Below, piece after piece: positions 1 through 5,538 of a stretch of DNA of 9,102 nucleotides. The stretch comes from Rhodospirillaceae bacterium UBA6608 (GTDB lineage: Bacteria; Pseudomonadota; Alphaproteobacteria; Rhodospirillales_A; Casp-alpha2), in assembly GCA_002433335.1 (NCBI GenBank), contig DJHY01000189.1, positions 1-9,102 of the forward strand. The letters run 5' to 3'. Position 1 is the first letter of the stretch, and the number at the start of each line of letters is the position of its first letter. Both the position numbers and the translations under genes were made by a program. Under the pieces are notes generated by a model. The model searched no databases, was not told the DNA's origin, and was given only the letters and a program-made list of their open reading frames with translations.

Positions 1-25
1 GGCTAGTAGCAGGATAGTAAGCCAA

Positions 26-2521
26 ATGAGCAAGGTGCCTTCATCGTATTTCACGTTCCTTCGCCTTGGGGGCTTGCTCTTGCTGGCGACCGTCGGTCTC
101 GGCTTCGCGTCATCTCCCGCCGTCGCAACCACCTATCAGACCCAGGCGTTCTATACCGGCCACGCAATCTGTGGGTCGGCCGACCTGCGGACGGGTAAAT
201 TGCTGCCTGCGTGCGGCTATTCAAAAGCCACCAAAATCGGCAAAGCCGTGGGTAAGTGTCCTTCCGGGTCGTTCTTCGATATCGGCAAATGGGCTTGTTA
301 TTCCTGCCCCAGTGGTTTCAAGCGGACGGCCAATGCGGTCGATACGCAGGTCGCCTGCGTCAAGGACATCCCGGACGAGCGCAAGAGCGCTATCTACGTC
401 AGCCAGCACAAATCCTGCCCGTCGGGAAGCTTTGGCGACCCGCGCAACGGCGGCGAATGCTGGAAGTGTCCGTCGGGCTATGGGCGCACCATGTCATCGG
501 TGGATGCCTGGGACGCTTGCGGCGCCGCGTTCAAGCAGGCCCGTCGCGCCGAGTTCGTCGACCGTGCCTGCCCGGAAGGGACCTTCGGCGACCCCAATGG
601 CAAATGTTACAAATGCCCGGACGGCTTCAATCGCACGGCCTCGGCGGTGACGGCGAACGATGCCTGTATTCGCACGGAGCTTTTGAAGCCTGCCGAGCAG
701 AAGGCGGCATTGACCTGTAAGGAAGGCGAGCACTTCGACCTGATCGACGGAGGAACCTGTTGGTCCTGTCCTCAGGGGTCGACGCGCTCGCTGTCCAACG
801 TCAAAGCCAATGATGCCTGTGAATACGAAGAAATGCGCTGGGAGCCCACCAAGCGCGCGACCAATGGTCTGTTCGCTTTGCCGGGCGGTGCTGAAGTCGC
901 TGCGCAGGTCATCGCGCAGCGGACGCGCATCGATTCCGTACTTGCCAAGCTTTCAGATTCCAACAGTCAGACCGATCGCGAGGTCGCGGCGAAGGGGTGG
1001 GAATTGGTCAATGCGACCCCGGGTGATTCCGCCGTTCTGAAGGCTGCCGTGTACGACCACGTTTTCCACATCATCAAGAACGGCGCCAAGACCAAGGCGG
1101 AAAAGGACCTGCTGGCCTATTACGCCGCCTATGTTCAGCAGTCGCGCCAGCTTGCCGCCTATGAAATGCAGGGGGCCTGGAAAAGCTGGAAGCTTGGGCA
1201 GGACATCAAAAAGGGCCAACGCAACGGCACCAACTTGATGAACACCTTCGACTACGGCGTTGCGCCGCCGGACATGAAGTCGCTGGTTGCAGGGGCCATG
1301 GAAATGGGCCCGTCGGCGGCGATCATTCTGGCCACGGTGGCCATGCATGCCGCGGAAACGTCGTCCGCGGCCTTGGCCAACGTCAGTGCAACAGTGGCGA
1401 CCGCGATCCGGCCGTACACCTGGCATCAGGCGATCGCCCGGATCAATGCCAAGATTGCGCAGGGCGCGATCCAATTGGGGTCGCGGTCGGCGGCTAGCAC
1501 CGCCGGTGCGGCCATGTCGTCTGCCATGACGGGACCGGCGGCGATCCTGTCCGCCATGGCGATTATCGGCACCATCTCGACCGAGCAGTTCCTGGCCCAG
1601 GTTAAGGAAGAATCGGTCATCAATGACGCGGTGGAAACCGCCAAAAAGCCGGTCGACCTGCGCCGTCTGATCATGACGGAGGAGGGCCGTACGGAAGCCC
1701 TGACCAACTGGGTGATGATGACCGAAAAGCCGATCGAGCCGCATCCCATCCTGTGGAAGAAGATGTTGATGGAAGCGGGTGTGGGGGCGTCCGTGCCGCC
1801 GGTCGTGCTTGAAGGCAATAAGGTCGAGATCGATATGTCGGCTTCATCGATCAAATGGCAGCGTCTCAAGGGGGCTGCCCGCGACGTCGCGATCGGCGAT
1901 GACGGTATGCGGTTCCATGTCGAAATGGCCAAGGGTGCGATCAAGCTGGCGGCTAAAGGGCAGGACTGGCGTGCACTGCCGGGGGCTGCAACGCGGATCG
2001 CGGTCAGCGGCCAACTGGCTTGGGTCGTCAACAGCGCGGGCCATATCTTCCGTTGGCAGAACGGCAAGTGGGTTCGGGTCAACGGCCCGGTCGCCACGGA
2101 CATCGCCGCCGGCGCGAGCGACAAGGACGTGTGGATCCTGGGTGGAAACGGCAAGGCCGTCGACCAGGGGGTCTATCGCTTCAACGGAACCGGTTGGCAA
2201 CAGATCGCGGGGGCGGGCGCGCGCATCGCCATTGCCGATACATCTCCCTGGGTCGTCAATTCCAAGGGTGAGGTCTGGTTCATGCAGAACGATAAGTGGG
2301 CGAAAGACAAAGCCGCCCCCAAGGCCGTCGACATTGGCGCCAGTAAGGCCGGGGTATGGCTTGTCGGCGGTCCTGAAAGCAAAGGCAATTTCGGCATCTA
2401 TAAGCTGGATGGCGGGAAGTGGGTTCGTCAATCGGGCGCGGCGACGAATATCGCTGTCGGGCCGGACGGACTCCCCCTGGTGTCCAATGCAACCGGCGAA
2501 ATTTTCGTAATGGAACGTTAG
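26..2521 (+). CDS. Exported modular protein: four Cys-rich repeats, helical middle, C-terminal tectonin-like beta-propeller
   Basis: An 831-aa protein with an N-terminal signal peptide (hydrophobic core about residues 13-28, Ala-rich cleavage region near 33-35). Residues 78-265 hold four repeats with four cysteines each (C78/91/94/111, C131/145/148/165, C182/194/197/214, C231/245/248/265). The unit is C-x(11-13)-C-x2-C-P-x-G-x(13)-C, usually with R-T/S after the second Cys pair, so disulfide bonding outside the cytoplasm is likely. Residues 290-590 are mostly helical, with Ala/Gly-rich hydrophobic stretches at about 422-441 and 490-518. Residues 608-830 show repeating W-x-V-N-S-x-G-x-I/V-(F/W) and V-W-(I/L)-(L/V)-G-G units typical of tectonin-type propellers, which often bind glycans or surfaces. 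The ATG is preceded by AGGA at 11-14. An adhesin, lectin or secreted effector is possible. The domain reading is fairly sure, the function is not known. Confidence 0.85.
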   Translation: MSKVPSSYFTFLRLGGLLLLATVGLGFASSPAVATTYQTQAFYTGHAICGSADLRTGKLLPACGYSKATKIGKAVGKCPSGSFFDIGKWACYSCPSGFKRTANAVDTQVACVKDIPDERKSAIYVSQHKSCPSGSFGDPRNGGECWKCPSGYGRTMSSVDAWDACGAAFKQARRAEFVDRACPEGTFGDPNGKCYKCPDGFNRTASAVTANDACIRTELLKPAEQKAALTCKEGEHFDLIDGGTCWSCPQGSTRSLSNVKANDACEYEEMRWEPTKRATNGLFALPGGAEVAAQVIAQRTRIDSVLAKLSDSNSQTDREVAAKGWELVNATPGDSAVLKAAVYDHVFHIIKNGAKTKAEKDLLAYYAAYVQQSRQLAAYEMQGAWKSWKLGQDIKKGQRNGTNLMNTFDYGVAPPDMKSLVAGAMEMGPSAAIILATVAMHAAETSSAALANVSATVATAIRPYTWHQAIARINAKIAQGAIQLGSRSAASTAGAAMSSAMTGPAAILSAMAIIGTISTEQFLAQVKEESVINDAVETAKKPVDLRRLIMTEEGRTEALTNWVMMTEKPIEPHPILWKKMLMEAGVGASVPPVVLEGNKVEIDMSASSIKWQRLKGAARDVAIGDDGMRFHVEMAKGAIKLAAKGQDWRALPGAATRIAVSGQLAWVVNSAGHIFRWQNGKWVRVNGPVATDIAAGASDKDVWILGGNGKAVDQGVYRFNGTGWQQIAGAGARIAIADTSPWVVNSKGEVWFMQNDKWAKDKAAPKAVDIGASKAGVWLVGGPESKGNFGIYKLDGGKWVRQSGAATNIAVGPDGLPLVSNATGEIFVMER

Positions 2522-2598
2522 GTGGCGGCGGGTGCCGCGGTCACTTGGGTGGCCGCGGTGCCGGGAAGAGGTGTCCTTTGGAAATTCGAACCAAATCC

Positions 2599-3579
2599 AT
2601 GGCCTATCTTTTCGACCGTGAAATTTATTCGCCGAAGAAGAGGCGTAGACCGAGGGCCGGCCTCGCGGGTCTGACGAACATCCACAGCGCTGAAGTTGTC
2701 GATGATGGCTGTCGCGACTATGCCGCCTTGAGTGCTGACACCTTCAGCGAGGCGCCCCTTTGGCACATGACCTTCGGCGCGACGGCGGGGCTTCTCGACA
2801 CCTTTGTCCACGACGAAGATTGCCTCGTGATGTTTATCCTGACCGGTGGGACTGCGGCGGTCAGGCACAAAGGTCGAGAGATCGACCTGTCGCCGGAGGT
2901 CGGGCTGATCAGGGACCCGCGCCTTCCACTTGTCGTTCGGCAAGAAGACTTCACGAGTTTCGTCGTCCCATTGTCGATCTCGAGCATGAAACGGCATGCT
3001 TCGGCTTTGTTCGGCAAAAACTTCGGCGAAATGGATATCGCCTTCGCCCCCTCATTGGATATGACGTCGCCGGAAGGGCAGCATCTGCGGCAAACCGTGT
3101 TTTATATCGCGGACGCATTGGACGGTCCGCTGCGTGAGGCGCAGAACCCGATCGTGCTGGGTGGGCTGAGGGACCTTCTACTGACGAATGTCCTGTCGCT
3201 GCTTCCCAATTCCTATTCTGAACTGTCGAACTGTCGGCCGTCGGCAGAGGTCTTGCCGTATCACGTCAAGCGCGCGCGGGACTACATTCATGCCAATGCG
3301 GCAGACGCGATCACGCTAGAGATGTTGGCAAATAATGCCCGTTGCAGCCACCGCACGCTCCAGGTCGCATTTAACGAAGCGTTCGGGATGTCGCCGCTCG
3401 CCTATGTCCGCTTCGTGCGGCTAAACTTCGTCCATGATGATTTGCGCCTGGCGGACGATCAGGTAACCGTTCGCGATGTCGCCCTAAAGTGGGGGTTCAC
3501 CCATCTGGGGTGGTTTTCCAAATGCTATCTCGAGCAATTCGGCATCTTGCCGTCGCAGACTCTGCGGGCCCGTATCTGA
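2599..3579 (+). CDS. AraC-family transcriptional regulator
   Basis: A 326-aa cytoplasmic regulator. Residues about 40-200 resemble the variable AraC-type sensing domain. Residues 222-326 form the double helix-turn-helix DNA-binding domain: first HTH near 239-266 (TLEMLANNARCSHRTLQ), second near 290-323 (VRDVALKWGFTHLGWFSKCY...FGILPS), matching the AraC signature of an 'A-x-x-x-GF ... FS-x-x-(Y/F)-x-x-x-FG-x-x-P' type. The open frame extends upstream to a GTG at 2419 inside the preceding gene, but that stretch is low-complexity shadow sequence. ATG 2599 is chosen here. TTG 2578 (333 aa) is a serious alternative because AAGAGG at 2566-2571 sits 6 nt before it, while ATG 2599 has no good Shine-Dalgarno. 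It starts 77 nt after the tectonin-like gene on the same strand, so co-transcription is possible. The ligand and targets are unknown. Confidence 0.9.
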   Translation: MAYLFDREIYSPKKRRRPRAGLAGLTNIHSAEVVDDGCRDYAALSADTFSEAPLWHMTFGATAGLLDTFVHDEDCLVMFILTGGTAAVRHKGREIDLSPEVGLIRDPRLPLVVRQEDFTSFVVPLSISSMKRHASALFGKNFGEMDIAFAPSLDMTSPEGQHLRQTVFYIADALDGPLREAQNPIVLGGLRDLLLTNVLSLLPNSYSELSNCRPSAEVLPYHVKRARDYIHANAADAITLEMLANNARCSHRTLQVAFNEAFGMSPLAYVRFVRLNFVHDDLRLADDQVTVRDVALKWGFTHLGWFSKCYLEQFGILPSQTLRARI

Positions 3580-3606
3580 CGTCACGCCGCCTAGCTATAC
3601 GGTGAA

Positions 3607-3636
3607 GCCGTCCGGAAGCAAAACCCGGCGGATGGC
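3607..3636. other. Hairpin between the convergent AraC gene and tRNA-Ser
   Basis: GCCGTCCG (3607-3614) pairs with CGGATGGC (3629-3636), 8 bp with one G-T pair and a 14-nt loop. It lies between the end of the AraC gene (+) and the 3' end of the tRNA (minus), where a transcription end or tRNA 3' processing signal would be expected. Neither strand has a T-tract after the stem, so it is not called as an intrinsic terminator. Confidence 0.3.
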
Positions 3637-3643
3637 GATCAAT

Positions 3644-3733
3644 TGGCGGATGGGGTGGGATTCGAACCCACGAAGGGCGTTAACCCTTGCTGGTTTTCAA
3701 GACCAGTGCCTTCAACCGCTCGGCCACCCATCC
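3644..3733 (-). tRNA. tRNA-Ser (anticodon UGA)
   Basis: On the minus strand this 90-nt gene folds as a class II tRNA. The acceptor stem is GGATGGG (3733-3727) with CCCATCC (3654-3648), the discriminator base is G, and CCA is encoded (3646-3644). The anticodon stem CTGGT/ACCAG encloses the loop CTTGAAA, giving anticodon TGA (plus-strand TCA at 3697-3699), which reads UCA and other UCN serine codons. The long variable arm AAGGG...CCCTT and the T-loop TTCGAAT between TGGG and CCCA are both present. The long variable arm is the serine hallmark. Confidence 0.97.
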
Positions 3734-3753
3734 TGCATTTGGATACGGGGCAA

Positions 3754-3782
3754 TGTCTCTCGTGTTCGCGCCCGACTGTCAA
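3754..3782 (-). promoter_or_regulatory. Probable sigma70 promoter of tRNA-Ser
   Basis: On the minus strand a perfect TTGACA (3782-3777, in the context ACTTGACA) is followed after 17-18 nt by GAGACA/AGACAT (around 3759-3753), a weak -10. Transcription would begin roughly 10 nt before the mature tRNA 5' end at 3733. The -35 is excellent, the -10 is poor, which is common in alphaproteobacterial promoters. Confidence 0.45.
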
Positions 3783-3815
3783 GTGGTTGAAAGGGCAGGG
3801 CGAAACAGGCCGACT

Positions 3816-3932
3816 TTAGAACAGTTGGCTGAGGCTTTGCTGGATCAAATAGACGAAAAGAACGGCGGATGAAGCGCCACCGCAAAGAATACCAAGCGTG
3901 CTGCCGATTACCTTGGTCGAACGATCCGTCAT
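3816..3932 (-). CDS. Small single-pass membrane protein (38 aa), hypothetical
   Basis: A 38-aa reading frame on the minus strand, ATG at 3932-3930 and TAA at 3818-3816. Residues 1-7 are polar and charged (MTDRSTK). Residues about 8-30 form one continuous hydrophobic segment (VIGSTLGILCGGASSAVLFV and YLI), followed by a short polar tail QQSLSQLF. The start has a strong Shine-Dalgarno, GGAGG (plus-strand CCTCC 3943-3947) 10 nt upstream, plus a second AAGGA closer in. An in-frame stop TAG lies 11 codons upstream, so the frame is tightly bounded. It stands 82 nt upstream of the tRNA-Ser gene on the same strand. I do not recognise the family. The purine-rich start plus a transmembrane segment make it a credible gene that length-limited gene finders would miss. 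Confidence 0.55.
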   Translation of the reverse strand: MTDRSTKVIGSTLGILCGGASSAVLFVYLIQQSLSQLF

Positions 3933-4015
3933 GGTTCCTTGACCTCCACTGCCTGTCGTCTTCTACGACGAGGTTTACGTCCATATTCATGATCTCTAAT
4001 TGATGGGCCGAAATC

Positions 4016-4031
4016 AGTGACAAGGGTCACA
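4016..4031. promoter_or_regulatory. CRP/FNR-family-like palindrome
   Basis: AGTGA-CAAGGG-TCACA (plus strand); the minus strand reads TGTGA-CCCTTG-TCACT. This is a 9 of 10 match to the enterobacterial CRP half-sites TGTGA-N6-TCACA. It lies 84 bp upstream of the start of the 38-aa minus-strand gene and about 75 bp before the -35 of the 104-aa plus-strand gene, so it could serve either. Whether this organism's CRP-like proteins use this sequence is inference. Confidence 0.4.
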
Positions 4032-4047
4032 AAATAGACTGAAGGCC

Positions 4048-4085
4048 AAAAAAACGGCCGTCTTCCGCCGGGACCCATAGACGGC
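4048..4085 (-). terminator. Rho-independent terminator, minus strand
   Basis: Read on the minus strand: GCCGTCT (4085-4079), a 15-nt loop, AGACGGC (4063-4057), then CCG and seven T (4054-4048). The stem is a perfect 7 bp with a direct U-tract. No convincing minus-strand gene precedes it. It could end antisense transcription from the 104-aa gene region, end a small RNA, or insulate the 38-aa gene. Confidence 0.5.
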
Positions 4086-4104
4086 GCGGAATGTCAAGAA
4101 GGGC

Positions 4105-4133
4105 TTGCCAAAAATTGCTCAGGTTGCTAATAT
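4105..4133 (+). promoter_or_regulatory. Sigma70 promoter of the 104-aa gene
   Basis: TTGCCA (4105-4110), a 17-nt spacer, then TAATAT (4128-4133). The -35 matches the consensus in 5 of 6 positions and the -10 in 4 of 6, with ideal spacing. It predicts a start near 4140 and a leader of about 60 nt before the ATG at 4200. Confidence 0.6.
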
Positions 4134-4145
4134 CCAGCTGTAATA

Positions 4146-4169
4146 CGTGCGAAGTGTTTTCATCGCACG
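4146..4169 (+). promoter_or_regulatory. Leader hairpin / dyad upstream of the 104-aa gene
   Basis: CGTGCGA (4146-4152) and TCGCACG (4163-4169) form a perfect 7-bp inverted repeat with the 10-nt loop AGTGTTTTCA. It sits just after the predicted transcription start and 14 nt before the Shine-Dalgarno, so it could be a 5' stabilising hairpin or a repressor operator placed downstream of the promoter. Confidence 0.45.
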
Positions 4170-4199
4170 AGTTGTGGGTTCAGAAAGGACCTTGTTGAG

Positions 4200-4514
4200 A
4201 TGTTTGGTTCGGCACAGAACGCGCCGGTAACGAGTGCAGCACTTACTGCCCTTAATTTGGCAGTTGTGCGGCAGGTCGTCTTTAAGCACGCCGCAGCGCA
4301 AATTTCCGAACGTAGAGACGATGCGACCGAAACCGTCGTTCAGACGGCGGAGGAAAACCGCAATCGCAACGAAGTCGTTGGTGACGTCATCGAAAGCAAG
4401 ATGACGGACAACTTCAGCAACAACGACCCGTCCAAATTCGGTAAGCCGGAAAACGAATTCAAATCACCTGACTTTTCCTCGGGAAGCGGAAAGACGTTGG
4501 ATATCAGCGTGTAA
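4200..4514 (+). CDS. Small orphan protein (104 aa), hypothetical
   Basis: A 104-aa protein with no signal peptide or clear membrane segment and no family I recognise. Residues about 8-35 are a hydrophobic/amphipathic helix (SAALTALNLAVVRQVVFKHA). Residues 36-67 are highly charged and probably helical (ERRDDATETVVQTAEENRNR). Residues 68-104 are rich in Asn, Ser, Lys and Phe and look disordered. It contains no cysteine. Support for it being real: AAAGGA at 4184-4189, 10 nt before the ATG, a good promoter at 4105-4133, and an intrinsic terminator 23 nt after the stop. It is therefore probably transcribed alone as a short mRNA of about 420 nt. Base composition is less GC-rich than its neighbours, especially in the Asn/Lys-rich tail. 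A cytoplasmic adaptor or regulator is only a guess. Confidence 0.7.
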   Translation: MFGSAQNAPVTSAALTALNLAVVRQVVFKHAAAQISERRDDATETVVQTAEENRNRNEVVGDVIESKMTDNFSNNDPSKFGKPENEFKSPDFSSGSGKTLDISV

Positions 4515-4536
4515 TCCTGCCTGACTGTTCGTGTGC

Positions 4537-4560
4537 AAGGGGCCGCAGGGCTCTTTTTTT
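4537..4560 (+). terminator. Rho-independent terminator after the 104-aa gene
   Basis: AAGGGGCC (4537-4544) pairs with GGCTCTTT (4549-4556) around the tetraloop GCAG, 8 bp including two G-T pairs, running into a T-tract (4554-4560). It begins 23 nt after the stop of the 104-aa gene and separates it from the envelope block. Confidence 0.75.
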
Positions 4561-4652
4561 ATGCCTGGATTTCGCCGGGTCATTTGCGGATTGCCGCGCC
4601 ACCTTTGTGGGAAACGCGTGCCATTACTGAAACCATCGGCTAAAACGCGGGA

Positions 4653-5456
4653 ATGTATTTCGCCCTGTCTAAAATCCTTTGGTTCGCGATGAAGCCGTCG
4701 ATGCTCCTGTTTCTGGGCATGACGGTCGGTCTGATCCTGGTTCTGACGCGCCGGTTCAGACGCAGCGGGCTATGGTTGTTCGGAACGACATTCCTTTGTC
4801 TGTGGGCCGTGACCGTTATTCCCGTCGGCGAAATGCTGGTCCGGGATCTGGAAGAGCGCTTTCCCCAACAAACCACCGTGCCGGAAGAGATCGGCGGAAT
4901 CATCGTGCTTGGTGGGTCCATCGACCCGCTGATGTCCCGTGCCCGCGGGCAGATCGCCGTCGACAGCAGCGTCGAACGGTTGTTGTTTCTGGCGATCCTT
5001 GCCGACACCCGTCCGGGGGTGCCGCTCGTTTTCACCGGCGGTTCCGGCCACCTGTTCGACCAGGACGCCAAGGAAGGCCACTTCTTCGAGCGTTTGGCCA
5101 AGATGCTGCGCTTGGACATGTCGCGCGTGATCGTCGAATCCGAATCGCGGAATACCATGGAAAACGCGATTTTTTCGAAGAAGCTGGTCACGATCGATCC
5201 CGATCGGCCTTGGGTACTTATTACCTCGGCACGGCATATGCCGCGCGCCGTCGGCCTGTTCCGCAAGGAAGGCTGGCCTGTGTTTCCGTATCCGGTGGAT
5301 TTTTTGACCTTACCGGCCCGGGGGTGGAGCCTGCGGCTTGAGAATCTCGGCGGGCAATCGATGCTCGATGCGGCAATGCACGAGTTCGTCGGAATGGGCG
5401 TCGGGTACCTGTTGGGCCGCAGCGATACGCTCTATCCGGCCCCGAAACAGCCGTAA
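4653..5456 (+). CDS. YdcF/ElyC-like DUF218 membrane protein
   Basis: A 267-aa inner-membrane protein. Two transmembrane segments lie at about 14-32 and 40-58, then a DUF218 domain at about 81-245, probably periplasmic. The domain shows its usual motifs: GGIIVLGG (81-88), VFTGG (126-130), ESESRNTMENA (162-172, the family's E-x-x-S-x-N-T-x-E-N block) and TSARHMPRA (191-199). The N-terminus FALSKILWF-x-x-KPS-x-LL is like E. coli ElyC (259 aa), which supports envelope biogenesis and peptidoglycan assembly at low temperature. The family's chemistry is unresolved. The ATG at 4653 has only a weak GCGGGA before it. ATG 4689, in the same frame, is possible but would cut the conserved N-terminus. It lies 82 nt before the transglycosylase gene on the same strand, which fits an envelope operon. 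Confidence 0.9.
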   Translation: MYFALSKILWFAMKPSMLLFLGMTVGLILVLTRRFRRSGLWLFGTTFLCLWAVTVIPVGEMLVRDLEERFPQQTTVPEEIGGIIVLGGSIDPLMSRARGQIAVDSSVERLLFLAILADTRPGVPLVFTGGSGHLFDQDAKEGHFFERLAKMLRLDMSRVIVESESRNTMENAIFSKKLVTIDPDRPWVLITSARHMPRAVGLFRKEGWPVFPYPVDFLTLPARGWSLRLENLGGQSMLDAAMHEFVGMGVGYLLGRSDTLYPAPKQP

Positions 5457-5477
5457 CGGGTTCGTGACCGGGCGGGG

Positions 5478-5523
5478 CCTTGCGGCCTTGCGGTGCCTAT
5501 GGCACAAGGCGAAGAGACGTCTC
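5478..5523 (+). repeat. Cluster of short repeats between the DUF218 gene and the transglycosylase gene
   Basis: Three small symmetric or repeated elements lie in 46 bp: a perfect tandem CCTTGCGG x2 (5478-5493), a perfect hairpin GTGCC-TAT-GGCAC (5493-5505), and the 10-bp palindrome GAGACGTCTC (5514-5523). The last ends 15 nt before the ATG of the transglycosylase gene. No T-tract follows, so it is not an intrinsic terminator. Confidence 0.45.
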
Positions 5524-5538
5524 GGACCCTTGAGGATC

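Noticed and set aside
953..1744. Open frame of 263 codons on the minus strand
   Set aside because: Antisense to the large exported protein; its product is rich in Arg, Gly and His with low complexity, typical of a shadow frame.
3602..3872. Two short plus-strand frames across the tRNA
   Set aside because: Both read through the complement of tRNA-Ser, and neither shows coding features.
3712..4023. 103-codon minus-strand frame over the region behind the tRNA
   Set aside because: It runs into the tRNA-Ser gene and its start has no Shine-Dalgarno. The overlapping 38-aa frame has a strong one and a clear membrane segment.
4119..4301. 60-codon minus-strand frame overlapping the 104-aa gene
   Set aside because: It is antisense to the promoter and start of the 104-aa gene, has a Cys/Arg/Lys-rich product and no domain. 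The minus-strand terminator downstream leaves an RNA possible, but not this protein.
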